A stretch of DNA of 64,000 nt from Planctomycetaceae bacterium (GCA_947490615.1 CANLHK010000002.1:248001-312000); one strand, 5' to 3'. Positions 50,599 to 59,393 are shown, counted from the stretch's first letter. The notes: generated from the letters alone by a model not told the origin. Numbers and translations are program-made.

Positions 50599-51914
50599 TG
50601 CGTGTGCTGCTCATCGCGCACTACTTCCCGCCCGATGGTGGTGCTGGCAGTCAGCGACCCGCATCGCTCGCGCAGCATCTCCCAGAGCTCGGTGTTGAAC
50701 TCACGGTGGTTTGTCGCGCGCTTCCTGAAGCCGTGCGAGGCACCTACGACCCTGCCGATGCGTCGTTGGTTCGCCGCACCGCGCAAGCCGCCGTGCGGAG
50801 AGCAAGCCTCCAGCCTGATGAATCGTGGACCACGGCGCTGTTGCGAACTGCGCGTGAAGTGTGCGAAGAACAACGGCCGGACATCGTGCTCGTCACGCTG
50901 AGTCCCTTCGAACATGCTTCGATCGCCTTTGAACTGCAGCGCGAGTTCTCGCTGCCTGTGGTGCTCGATCTGCGCGACCCGTGGGCTCTCGATGGCTGGC
51001 ATACCTATCGCGATCCTTGGCAGTGGCGCGGCGCTCTGCGCACGATGCAGGAGGCCTTGGAGCGCGCTGACGGCGTCGTCATGAATGTGCCAGGCGCACG
51101 CGCGGCGGCTCAGTCCCTCGCGCCTCGCCGCGGCAAGACTCCTTACGAAGTCGTCACCAACGGATGGGAGGAATCGGACTTTCCGAAACCTCTCGATGTG
51201 CCCGTGGGTGACGCGATGCGCATTCGGTTCGCGGGGACCTTCGTTTGTCGGTTTGTGCGTGATCGCTCGCCTTGGCGCCGATTTCGAGCACTCCTGCGCG
51301 GACGGGGCGAGAGCATCGACGAGCGCGGACGGTCGCCACTCTTTCTGCTCGCTGCGATGCGGCGATTGCGCGACCAACATGGCGGCGATGCCTTTGGCAA
51401 CATCCGTCTTGAGATCGCGGGTGCGCGAGAGCCAGAAACTACACAGCTCATCGAGGAGAGTGGCTGCGCCGACGCCGTGGACCATCTCGGCTATCTCCCT
51501 CATGACCAGAGTGCGCAGTTCATTGCCCAAGCCGACCTGCTCCTGCTTCCCATGCATGGATTGCCGCGGGGCGGGCGGGCTCGCATGGTGCCTGGAAAGC
51601 TCTATGAATACTTCGCAACCGGCCGACCGATTCTCGGGCTCTGTCCCATGGGTGAAGCGCGCGATTGGATTCTGCGCGACGCGCGATCGCGGGTGAGTCC
51701 TCCGACGGATGTCGCGTCGATCACTGCAAGTCTGCGCGAGATGCACGCGTGTTGGACGCGCGGCGAGTTCGTGCGCTCTCAGCGCGGTGCTTGGACCAAC
51801 GAGTTCACGCGCGCCGCACAAGCAGCCCGCATGCTGGAATACCTCGCGCTGGTCTTGCAACAGCGCGCGCCGATGGCAACGCAGCGCGTGCCCTCAACCG
51901 TGCGTGCCGCCTGA
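50598..51914 (+). CDS. Glycosyltransferase family 4
   Basis: 438 residues from ATG 50598, which overlaps the upstream stop (TGATG). The N-terminal Rossmann domain has LIAHYFPPDGGAGSQRPASLAQHLPELGVELTVVCR and VVLDLRDPWALDGW. The C-terminal donor domain has IRFAGTFV, DHLGYLPHDQSAQFIAQADLLLLPMHGLPRGGRARMVPGKLYEYFATGRPILGL, where the PGKLYEY segment stands for the EX7E-type donor site. Such GT4 enzymes are often fucosyl- or mannosyl-type transferases in polysaccharide loci. The 3' end overlaps the convergent asparagine synthase-like gene by 21 bases. Confidence 0.9.
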   Translation: MRVLLIAHYFPPDGGAGSQRPASLAQHLPELGVELTVVCRALPEAVRGTYDPADASLVRRTAQAAVRRASLQPDESWTTALLRTAREVCEEQRPDIVLVTLSPFEHASIAFELQREFSLPVVLDLRDPWALDGWHTYRDPWQWRGALRTMQEALERADGVVMNVPGARAAAQSLAPRRGKTPYEVVTNGWEESDFPKPLDVPVGDAMRIRFAGTFVCRFVRDRSPWRRFRALLRGRGESIDERGRSPLFLLAAMRRLRDQHGGDAFGNIRLEIAGAREPETTQLIEESGCADAVDHLGYLPHDQSAQFIAQADLLLLPMHGLPRGGRARMVPGKLYEYFATGRPILGLCPMGEARDWILRDARSRVSPPTDVASITASLREMHACWTRGEFVRSQRGAWTNEFTRAAQAARMLEYLALVLQQRAPMATQRVPSTVRAA

Positions 51915-53189
51915 GCGCGACAAGAAGCCTGTCGAACGATCAAGCGAGGCCAACAGCCCAAGCGCAGCGCGATCAAAGCAACGACGATCGCCAGTTGACG
52001 CGTCCGCCACACGCGCGAGATGCTGCAACACTGGCGAAAGTCGACGAGTGAACGCCATCCAACCTGCTCGTGACTGCAGCACGCGCGACGGTGCGCGCAA
52101 CCAACGCGGAATCAGACTGCTCTCACCTGTGGCAAAGGGAATTCCGCTGTCATCGAGGCGCTCGAGCACGATGTCGCGCCAATCGCTCTCCAAGGCCATC
52201 TCCATCGGATACGCGGCGACGGCGCGGCAGAGCTCGTTCTCAAAGAGTGGAGTGCGCACGCGGTCCTGCGGCAGCAAGCCGTAGGCCGATGCGCCGATCC
52301 CGCGCCGCGTCCAGTGCATCAAGCTGTACATCCCCAGCGGATTCGGTGTCGTGGCGAGTTCACGCAGGACACCAGCAAACTCGTGGAGAACCTCATCGCG
52401 TGAAGCCAACGGGACGCCGACCGATCGCGCCGCCTCTTGAAAGCGTCGCGAGGCGAATCCTCCGCGTGCGGCAGTCCACTCACACAGCGCATCGAAGTGC
52501 CCCGCGCGATAGAGCGCTACAGCCTCCGCCTCCAACAGCGAACCAGTCGCGAGCACGCCAGCGCCGATACCGTCGGTTACGCCACCGTCAATGAGTCGTG
52601 CGCGAGCAGCGATCGCCACAAACCACTCGTGTTCGAGCGATTGAAAGGACTGCATCGCGTGACGGTCGAGCTCGCGCGCGCCATCAAACGGCAGTGGCGC
52701 CACGCGCTGGAATGGCTCATCCACGAAGCGCGCGAGGCGCTCGGCGATGGCTGCGTCGGAGTGTCGACCGTACTGGTCAAGCGTGATGAGCGCACGCGGT
52801 CGCAGTCCGAGTTCGCGCATCGCTAGAAGAATCAGGCGAGAGTCGCGGCCTCCGCTCAGGATCACTGTGGTCCCGCCGCGACCGATCGCGCTGCGCACCG
52901 CTTCGATCGACAGTTCGATGAGCTCCGCATCGCTCGGCGGACGAGCTGCCGCAAACTGAGCGACATCCACTTCGTCGGCGCGCACACCCTGTAACACGGT
53001 GCGGCCGCCGATGGCGTAGCCGAGACTCAGCACGGTGGCGAGCCCGATGGGATCGATGGCGGCCGCGTGATGGGCGAACGCGTTCAGGTTCGGTTCGTTG
53101 GCGAGCCCTGCTTCGTGCGAATGAAACCGCGGCCGGAGATCAACTCCAGCCGTCGCGCGCGGTGCGGTTGCGGCCGTTCGTGCGTTCAA
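51894..53189 (-). CDS. Asparagine synthase-like ATP-pyrophosphatase without glutaminase domain
   Basis: 431 residues from a TTG start at 53189, supported by GAGGAAACAGT just upstream. The PP-loop ILSGGRDSRLILL (SGGRDS at 112-117) binds ATP pyrophosphate, followed by ALITLDQYGRHSDAAIAERLARFVDEPF and a long C-terminal part with RTPLFENELCRAVAAYPMEMAL. The N-terminal Ntn amidotransferase domain with Cys2 is absent; residues 20-80 only vaguely resemble its end. Full-length relatives are typical of exosortase loci. It may amidate a sugar or protein using another nitrogen donor. Confidence 0.8.
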   Translation of the reverse strand: MNARTAATAPRATAGVDLRPRFHSHEAGLANEPNLNAFAHHAAAIDPIGLATVLSLGYAIGGRTVLQGVRADEVDVAQFAAARPPSDAELIELSIEAVRSAIGRGGTTVILSGGRDSRLILLAMRELGLRPRALITLDQYGRHSDAAIAERLARFVDEPFQRVAPLPFDGARELDRHAMQSFQSLEHEWFVAIAARARLIDGGVTDGIGAGVLATGSLLEAEAVALYRAGHFDALCEWTAARGGFASRRFQEAARSVGVPLASRDEVLHEFAGVLRELATTPNPLGMYSLMHWTRRGIGASAYGLLPQDRVRTPLFENELCRAVAAYPMEMALESDWRDIVLERLDDSGIPFATGESSLIPRWLRAPSRVLQSRAGWMAFTRRLSPVLQHLARVADASTGDRRCFDRAALGLLASLDRSTGFLSRSGGTHG

Positions 53190-53215
53190 ACTGTTTCCTC
53201 AGCGGACTCCACAAC

Positions 53216-53302
53216 GATCCCCCAGACTGCTGCGAGATCCCCTCAGACTCGTCGGCGAATTCCCCAGTCCGCTTCGGGCTTCTTGGCCAAAACACTGGGG
53301 AA
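53216..53302 (-). repeat. Imperfect direct and inverted repeats upstream of the asparagine synthase-like gene
   Basis: Three plus-strand copies of a GATCCCC-AGAC-like block start at 53216, 53236 and 53257, about 20 bases apart (one per two helical turns). In addition TTCCCCAGT (53260-53268) is repeated inverted as ACTGGGGAA (53294-53302). The arrangement looks like cooperative operator sites ahead of the minus-strand gene at 53189. Confidence 0.5.
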
Positions 53303-53342
53303 ATCAAGCCTGAGGTGGCCTTGCGAGGGTTCCGCGTCCATC

Positions 53343-53383
53343 AAAAAGAGAAGCGGTCGCCGTTCCGTACCGGCGACCGCTTC
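53343..53383 (-). terminator. Rho-independent terminator of the PEP-CTERM-like gene
   Basis: A perfect 13-base stem, GAAGCGGTCGCCG (53350-53362) and CGGCGACCGCTTC (53371-53383), eight-base loop, with AAAAA at 53343-53347 that becomes a T-run on the minus strand. It lies 38 bases after the stop of the minus-strand gene. Confidence 0.9.
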
Positions 53384-53420
53384 AAAGGTCAAGAAATGCA
53401 AGAGCGATGCGGCCTTTGGA

Positions 53421-54143
53421 TTACTTGAGACGACGACGCATGAAGCCAAGGCCAATCAGGCCGAGACCAGCGAGCATGACTGGGGCGCCGACAGGAACCA
53501 CCAAGAGTTGGTCCTGGGCTGAGGCGTTGGTGAGGCCGAGGAGATTCGGGCCCATCGTTCCGAATCCGCCCTGACCAAGCGATGCGAGCATCTGCGAGGC
53601 CGTGGCGTAGAGGCCACCTGGCTTGTTGGCTTGGAACGCACCCTTATCGAGCGCGAGCTGTGCGACCGCATCAGCAGCGGTGGTCGCAGTGAGATTCTCG
53701 TGCGAGATTTCGTAGAGCGCGAGCTGGAAGGCACCAGCGGCCGCAGGGCTGCTGAGTCCAGCGTAATAGCGGCGATAGAGATCACCGAGAAGCTGCGCCT
53801 TGACGGCACCCATCGGGCCTGGCGAGTTCGCGGGATCATCACCATCGGGGACCTGTGAAGGATCCACGACGTTGTAGGTGTACGAGGTTCCAGCCGTCAC
53901 GCCTTCGAAGAGCTGCACGCAGAAGGTGGTGCGCTCCTGTCCGTAGGCGGTCCAGCGGTGCGGTCCAACGAGAATGTTGGTGTAACCCGCAGCAGTGCGC
54001 GCGTCCCAACCGAGGCTCGCGTTGTAGCGAACACCAGCGGTGACGGGGTTGCCGAACCCGAGGAACGAAAGCGTCATGGACTCTGCTGAGGCGGCAGCCG
54101 ACAGAGAGAGAGCAACAGCGATGGCAAGGCCAGTGGTTTTCAT
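53421..54143 (-). CDS. Secreted PEP-CTERM-like protein, likely exosortase substrate
   Basis: 240 residues from ATG 54143 with GGGAAG upstream. Signal peptide MKTTGLAIAVALSLSAAASA. The middle (FCVQLFEGVTAGTSYTYNVV, AVKAQLLGDLYRRYYAGLSSPAAAGAFQLALYEISHE, NLLGLTNASAQDQLLVV) resembles secreted planctomycetal and cyanobacterial PEP-CTERM proteins that carry one or two cysteines. The tail has the tripartite sorting layout: VPVGAP, a hydrophobic helix (VMLAGLGLIGLGF) and MRRRLK. VPVGAP replaces VPEP of the classic motif. With an exosortase gene 6.4 kb away, it is the best substrate candidate in the window. It has its own terminator. Confidence 0.82.
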   Translation of the reverse strand: MKTTGLAIAVALSLSAAASAESMTLSFLGFGNPVTAGVRYNASLGWDARTAAGYTNILVGPHRWTAYGQERTTFCVQLFEGVTAGTSYTYNVVDPSQVPDGDDPANSPGPMGAVKAQLLGDLYRRYYAGLSSPAAAGAFQLALYEISHENLTATTAADAVAQLALDKGAFQANKPGGLYATASQMLASLGQGGFGTMGPNLLGLTNASAQDQLLVVPVGAPVMLAGLGLIGLGFMRRRLK

Positions 54144-54151
54144 CTTTTCTT

Positions 54152-54163
54152 CCCTTAAAAGGG
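54152..54163 (-). promoter_or_regulatory. Short palindrome containing the ribosome binding site
   Basis: CCCTT-AA-AAGGG lies 9 bases before the ATG of the PEP-CTERM-like gene. On the mRNA its second arm is the AAGGG of the ribosome binding site, so a weak hairpin could damp translation. Confidence 0.3.
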
Positions 54164-54376
54164 TGTGACTGAGGCTGCGCCGATCTCGAAACGGAGACCG
54201 CCGCACGCCGCAACAGTAACTCGATCACAAGTCCCGTCAAACACTGAGGTTAGAGTTCTTCCAACTTCGCCATTCTGCTGCACTTATCACGCACCCGAGG
54301 GATGGCCGATACTCTGCGGACCCTCATCGTGAGTCGGTCGGGGATGGCACCACAGTGAGCAAGGAGCAAGAGCTTG

Positions 54377-55927
54377 ATGTTTTCAGGACCTCGTTTCGCG
54401 TCGTTGGTTGTTGGAACGCTGTGCTTCGGACTCTCGAGCGTCACGCTTCACGCTGGCGATCTCGCCTCCGATGTCCGTGAAGCGCTGCGTGCGTCGACGC
54501 TGTCGGACCACGGTGTTGCCTACTCCATCGTGGAGCTCGACACCAAGGCCGTGCTCGCGCAGCACAACGAGCAGAAGCCCTTTCTTGGTGCGAGCAATGT
54601 CAAGGTGCTGACGACTGGTGCTGCACTTCTCACGCTCGGCGCCGACTTCGCGTTTCAGACCAAGTTGATTCTCACCCAGACGGCGGCGGGAGCCTCCACG
54701 CTCACACTCGTTGGTTCAGGCGATCCTGCGCTGTTTGATCCTGAAGCGATCCGCGCCGATGGCACACACGGCAATTGGTCGACCGTCAGTCACGCGGTCG
54801 CGTCGTGGGCGAGCGCGTTGCGCGATGCGGGCATCACTCGCATCCATGAGGTCGTCATCGACGCGCGCATCTTTGACGGCGAAGGGATGCCCGAAGGCGA
54901 CGGCAAGTGGAAGAGCAACGCGTTTGGAACCTACGCCGTTCCAGTCCACGGACTCAACCTCGCCGCGAATGTTGCGGTGATTGATCCAGAGTGGCACGGG
55001 AAAGGCGCACCAACGCTTGGAAGCGTGAATCCCCCGCTGCCACTGACGCTGGTAAAGAACTCCGCGTCCTGTACGACCAAGAGCGCGTCGACCTTCGTGA
55101 TCCATCGCGGCGCGCGCGCGGACGAGATCACTTTTCAGGGTGCTCTCCCGAAGTCGCACGGGAGTTTCGCCGTTTCAGTCTCCGATCCAGTAGCGCTCGC
55201 GGGCCCGATGCTTGTGCGCGAGTTCGGTCGCGTTGGCGTAGAGATCGCGGGCTCCCGCATCGCCACTGCACAAGATCCCGCCGCTGAGGGAACGATCGTG
55301 CTTCCCGTCTTGACCACGCCGATTGCGACGGTTCTGCGCGGCGCCAACACCGACAGTAAGAACATCTACGCAGAGGCGCTCACCAAGCGCATGGGTGCGG
55401 CCTTGGCCAACGGTCGTGATGCGATCGTGGGACCGAACTCCAAACCTGGCTCATGGGATCTTGGGTTTCAAGCGCTCGGAGCAGCGATCAACGCTCGTGT
55501 TGGACCGCGCTGCGACGCGTCGGTGTGCCTCGTCGATGGCTCAGGCCTCTCAGACAAGAGTCGCATGACCTCTGACACGACCGCGCGCTGGCTTGCAGCG
55601 CTCGCGAGTGATCCGACCAACGGCCCGACCTACTTCGCCAGCTTCGCCAGACCAGGTCAGGCAGGCACGCTGAAGAACCGATTCAAGGGCACGACTTTCC
55701 AAGGTGTCGAGGTCTACGGCAAGAGCGGCTACATCGCTGGCGTGAGTTGCCTGAGTGGCATCGTGGTGGCCTCGGAGTCGGGCCGCACCCTCGTCTATTC
55801 GATTCTCTGCAACGGCGTCGGCGACCGTGTCGCCGCAGCCAAGACGCTGCACGAGACGATCGTGCGACGGCTTGCTGCAGAGTTGACACCTCGCTCGACG
55901 CGCACCGCTAACGCGGCAGGACACTGA
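54377..55927 (+). CDS. dacB: D-alanyl-D-alanine carboxypeptidase / endopeptidase, PBP4 (S13) family
   Basis: 516 residues from ATG 54377, with AAGGAG ten bases upstream; a TTG directly before it is less likely. Signal peptide ends near LHAGD. The three penicillin-binding motifs are present: SxxK as SNVK (73-76, within GASNVKVLTTGAALLTLG), SxN as SKN (327-329) and KTG replaced by KSG (449-451, GKSGYIAGVSCLSG). The long insert between the first two motifs is typical of PBP4. It trims or cleaves peptidoglycan cross-links in the periplasm, so it is relevant to the view that planctomycetes keep a peptidoglycan wall. Confidence 0.92.
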   Translation: MFSGPRFASLVVGTLCFGLSSVTLHAGDLASDVREALRASTLSDHGVAYSIVELDTKAVLAQHNEQKPFLGASNVKVLTTGAALLTLGADFAFQTKLILTQTAAGASTLTLVGSGDPALFDPEAIRADGTHGNWSTVSHAVASWASALRDAGITRIHEVVIDARIFDGEGMPEGDGKWKSNAFGTYAVPVHGLNLAANVAVIDPEWHGKGAPTLGSVNPPLPLTLVKNSASCTTKSASTFVIHRGARADEITFQGALPKSHGSFAVSVSDPVALAGPMLVREFGRVGVEIAGSRIATAQDPAAEGTIVLPVLTTPIATVLRGANTDSKNIYAEALTKRMGAALANGRDAIVGPNSKPGSWDLGFQALGAAINARVGPRCDASVCLVDGSGLSDKSRMTSDTTARWLAALASDPTNGPTYFASFARPGQAGTLKNRFKGTTFQGVEVYGKSGYIAGVSCLSGIVVASESGRTLVYSILCNGVGDRVAAAKTLHETIVRRLAAELTPRSTRTANAAGH

Positions 55928-55931
55928 ACGC

Positions 55932-57737
55932 ATGCCGACCGATGCACCATCCATCGCCGCAGGCGGAATCGGAACGGACGGCCTGCTGGCCATTGGATGC
56001 GTCGCCGTCACGCTGATCGCACTGATCCGCGGGCGAATGGGCAGTGATCTCGCGATGGCAGGTGGCATTGGCCTTCTCGTCCTCACCAAGGTGCTCGCCC
56101 CCGAAGAAGCGTTCGCTGGCCTCGCGAGTCCATCGATCCTCACGATCGCTCTCCTGTTGGTCGTCTCGCAGGGAGTGATTGAGACGGGTCTCATCCAGTG
56201 GATCAGCCCGACGCTTTTTGGACGAACCTCGAGTCCAGCACTGGCGCGGCTGCGACTCATGGCGCCCGTCGCAGTGTTCTCGGCGTTCATCAACAACACG
56301 CCATTGGTGGCGATGTGCATTCCAGTCGTGCAGGACTTTTCGCGGCGTTCGAAAGTGGCGCCTGGAAAACTCTTCATCCCGCTCACCTACGCCGCGACAC
56401 TCGGCGGCGTGTGCACCTTGATCGGGACGAGCACGAACCTCGTGGTCAACGAAATGTGGGTCGGCTCGGGTCATCCCTCGTTCTCGCTGTTTGATCTCGC
56501 ACCGATTGGAATTCCTGTCGCGCTCGTTGGGATCATCTACACCGTCATCGCTGGACGCTGGCTTCTGCCTGAGAGCGGCCGTGGCGCGTTAGCCAAGGTC
56601 GATCCGCGGGCGTATTCGGCGGAGATGCGCGTCACGGGTGCACCCATCGCGGGCAACACCGTGGAAGGCGCGGCGCTGCGCGGACTCGAAGGGCTGTATC
56701 TCTCGGAGATTCAGCGCGGCGAGGAGATCATCGCACTCGTCGAGCCAACGACACGCCTTGAGCAAGGCGACCGACTCTTCTTCGTGGGCGATGTCACGAG
56801 CGTCGTGTCACTCCACAAGATGCGCGGTCTGTCGGCAGAACGCGAGCAGCTCGCCAAACTCAGCAACGAACGATACAAGCGCTTCCTCGTCGAGGTCGTC
56901 GTCTCGGATTCGAATCCTTTGCTTGGACGCACCATCCGCGAGTCGCGCTTTCGCAGCGTCTATGACGCCGTGGTCATCGCCGTAAGTCGCAACGGCGAGC
57001 GACTCACGAATGTGAAGCTCGGTTCGGTCACGCTGCGCGCGGGCGATGTCTTGCTGCTCGAGACGCAAGAAGCGTTCGTGAACGCGTACCAACAATCGCG
57101 CGACTTCCTCCTTGTGAGCAAGCTCGAAGATTCCGCGCCCGTGCGCCACGAACGCGCACCGATCGCGCTTCTCATTCTCCTCGGCGTCATTGCTACGGCG
57201 GCGTTCGAGCCGTTCGGGCTCACGATGTTCCACGCAGCGCTTGTCGGCGCCGCCTTGATGATCGCCACGCGCTGTTGCACGGGGCCACAAGCGCGCAAGG
57301 CACTCAACGCGCGCTTGATCTTCGTCATCGCAGGATCGCTCGCTCTCGGTACCGCGCTGGCTAAGACGGGCGTCGCCAAGGTCTGCGCCGATCATCTGAT
57401 CTCCGCAGGTCAAGGCAGTCCGATCCTGACCTTGGCTGCGATCTACCTCATCACCGCCTTGCTCACCGAACTGCTCTCCAACGCCACCGCCGCGGCCTTG
57501 GTCTTCCCCATCGCGATGTCCGCGGCACAGGCACAAGGGCTAGACCCGAAGTACACCGCCATCGTTGTGATGATCGCCGCCAGCGCGAGCTTTGCGACGC
57601 CGATTGGATATCAAACCAATCTCATGGTGCAGGCTCCTGGTGGCTATCGCTTCACGGACTACATGAAGATCGGTGCGCCCTTGGGGATCCTGACTGGCGC
57701 TGTCACCATGATCGTGGTGTGGATGCGCATGCCATGA
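55932..57737 (+). CDS. SLC13 family permease with two RCK/TrkA-C domains
   Basis: 601 residues. Membrane halves (about 14-215 and 410-600) flank two soluble TrkA-C domains: EGLYLSEIQRGEEIIALVEPTTRLEQGDRLFFVGD and VEVVVSDSNPLLGRTIRESRFRSVYDAVVIAVSRNGERL. SLC13 signature stretches include FSAFINNTPLVAMCIPVV, TYAATLGGVCTLIGTSTNLVVNE and, in the second half, TELLSNATAAALVFPIA and ATPIGYQTNLMV. Several bacterial and algal members with this layout transport sulfate. The next genes handle sulfate activation, so I infer sulfate uptake. It overlaps the PAP phosphatase gene. Confidence 0.9.
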   Translation: MPTDAPSIAAGGIGTDGLLAIGCVAVTLIALIRGRMGSDLAMAGGIGLLVLTKVLAPEEAFAGLASPSILTIALLLVVSQGVIETGLIQWISPTLFGRTSSPALARLRLMAPVAVFSAFINNTPLVAMCIPVVQDFSRRSKVAPGKLFIPLTYAATLGGVCTLIGTSTNLVVNEMWVGSGHPSFSLFDLAPIGIPVALVGIIYTVIAGRWLLPESGRGALAKVDPRAYSAEMRVTGAPIAGNTVEGAALRGLEGLYLSEIQRGEEIIALVEPTTRLEQGDRLFFVGDVTSVVSLHKMRGLSAEREQLAKLSNERYKRFLVEVVVSDSNPLLGRTIRESRFRSVYDAVVIAVSRNGERLTNVKLGSVTLRAGDVLLLETQEAFVNAYQQSRDFLLVSKLEDSAPVRHERAPIALLILLGVIATAAFEPFGLTMFHAALVGAALMIATRCCTGPQARKALNARLIFVIAGSLALGTALAKTGVAKVCADHLISAGQGSPILTLAAIYLITALLTELLSNATAAALVFPIAMSAAQAQGLDPKYTAIVVMIAASASFATPIGYQTNLMVQAPGGYRFTDYMKIGAPLGILTGAVTMIVVWMRMP

Positions 57738-58738
57738 GCACTCCGTTGCCTCTCCAGGACATCCTCCTTCTCGCAGTGCGACAAGCGTCGCGAGCAACAC
57801 GGTTCGTGCAGGCGGCTGCGGGAATCGATGGGATGGCCAAGGAAGATCGCTCGCCCGTCACCGTGGCGGATTGGGCGAGTCAGGCAGTCGTGGCACTGAC
57901 ACTTCGAGCGCACAGCGCGACGCACGCGATTCCACTCGTCGGTGAAGAGGACGCCTCTCTCTTGCGCAGTGCAGAATGTGCGCCGCTCCTTGAACGCGTC
58001 GTTGACGCCGTGTCCCACGCGCTGTCACGACGCGTTGAGACAACAGAGTGCCTCGACGCCATCGACGCGGGACGCGCCGCGCCCTGTGCGCGCTTCCTCA
58101 CGCTCGACCCTGTCGATGGCACCAAAGGGTTCCTACGCCGACAGCAATATGCGCTCAGTCTCGCGCTGATTCAGGATGGCGTCGTCGTGCATGGAGTGGT
58201 CGGATGTCCAAATCTCCCTGAAGCCGATGGCAACTACGACCACGCCGATCCCATTGGATCCATCGCGTGGGCGTCGCGCGGCAGCGGCGCGTGGATTGCT
58301 CAAGGTGCGACAGACGCCCACGCACACGCTCGACGCCTCGCCATCGCGCCGTGGAAGTTGGGCGATGCCGTGCGCGCCTGCGAGTCCGTAGAGAGCGCGC
58401 ATTCCAAGCAGGATCTTTCCGCGGAACTTCTGCGTGATCTTGGTGCAGCGGGCACTCCAGCGCGCCTCGACAGCCAGTGCAAGTATGTCGTTGTCGCGCG
58501 CGGTGGTGCCGATGTCTACCTGCGGCTTCCCGTGAAAGCTGAGTATCGCGAGAAGATCTGGGATCACGCAGCAGGCGCACTCGTGGCTTCTGAAGCGGGC
58601 GCGTGCGTCACCGATGTCGATGGGAAACCGCTTGATTTTGGCTGCGGACGCGAACTCCTCCACAACCGTGGAGTCATCGCAGGGCATCCGTTGATGGTGG
58701 AGCGACTCGTGACGGCCTACGCGGCGCGCGTCAAGTGA
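57734..58738 (+). CDS. 3'(2'),5'-bisphosphate nucleotidase (HAL2/CysQ-like)
   Basis: 334 residues from ATG 57734, overlapping the permease stop as ATGA. Inositol monophosphatase-fold motifs: KEDRSPVTVADWASQA, VGEEDAS, LDPVDGTKGF (metal-binding DPxDGT) and KIWDHAAGALVASEAG (WDxAAG). The long form with GFLRRQQYALSLALIQDG is typical of HAL2-type enzymes. It converts PAP, the by-product of PAPS use, into AMP and phosphate. That fits the neighbouring APS kinase and sulfate adenylyltransferase genes, and implies that PAPS is consumed. It overlaps convergent cysC by 8 bases. Confidence 0.93.
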   Translation: MSTPLPLQDILLLAVRQASRATRFVQAAAGIDGMAKEDRSPVTVADWASQAVVALTLRAHSATHAIPLVGEEDASLLRSAECAPLLERVVDAVSHALSRRVETTECLDAIDAGRAAPCARFLTLDPVDGTKGFLRRQQYALSLALIQDGVVVHGVVGCPNLPEADGNYDHADPIGSIAWASRGSGAWIAQGATDAHAHARRLAIAPWKLGDAVRACESVESAHSKQDLSAELLRDLGAAGTPARLDSQCKYVVVARGGADVYLRLPVKAEYREKIWDHAAGALVASEAGACVTDVDGKPLDFGCGRELLHNRGVIAGHPLMVERLVTAYAARVK

Positions 58739-59342
58739 TCAGCCCACGCGCACGCAACTCAGCCACAACGAGTTCCGCGCTCGCATCGATGGCCAACGAA
58801 CCACTGTCGACGACGACCTCCGCTTGCTCAGGTACTTCGTAGGGCTGGTGAATCCCTGTAAAATCGCGGATCTCTCCTGCGCGTGCCTTGCGATACAGCC
58901 CCTTGGGATCACGGGACTCCGCCACTTCGAGTGGCGCGTCGATGTAGGCCTCTAGAAACGGAAGCTTCCAGTCGTCGTGCAGCGCGCGCACCATGGCGCG
59001 ATCGACACGCGACGGACTCACGAGACTCGCGAGCACGATGATGCCCGCGTCGGCGAGGATGCGGCAGACTTCCCCTGTGCGTCGGACATTTTCGGTGCGA
59101 TCATCCGCTGAGAACCCGAGGTTTCGGTTGAGACCATGGCGCAAGTTGTCACCATCAATCCGATAGCAGAGTCGCCCACCGGCGACGAGGCGCGCTTCGA
59201 CAGCGACTGCGATCGTGCTCTTGCCAGAGCCCGAGAGGCCAGTCAGCCAGACCGTCCCGCCCCGCTGCCCAAGCAACCGCTCGCGGTCAAGCCGAGAGAC
59301 CAGACCGTTGTGCCAGACCGTGTTGGCGGACTTGTCCTGCAT
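58731..59342 (-). CDS. cysC: Adenylylsulfate (APS) kinase, stand-alone
   Basis: 203 residues. All APS kinase motifs are intact: P-loop GLSGSGKST (35-43), RIDGDNLRHGLNRNLGFS (61-78), the phosphoserine region SLVSPSRVDR (Ser109) and DPKGLYRKARAGEIRDFTGIHQPYE. It phosphorylates APS to PAPS. Its presence next to a CysNC whose kinase domain looks inactive suggests that this protein does the work. It is divergent from cysD with an 83-base gap containing a palindrome. Confidence 0.96.
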   Translation of the reverse strand: MQDKSANTVWHNGLVSRLDRERLLGQRGGTVWLTGLSGSGKSTIAVAVEARLVAGGRLCYRIDGDNLRHGLNRNLGFSADDRTENVRRTGEVCRILADAGIIVLASLVSPSRVDRAMVRALHDDWKLPFLEAYIDAPLEVAESRDPKGLYRKARAGEIRDFTGIHQPYEVPEQAEVVVDSGSLAIDASAELVVAELRARGLIT

Positions 59343-59393
59343 CGCGAACCCTCAGCAAAGCCTGAAACGACGGGAGCATCCTGCGCCGAATCG

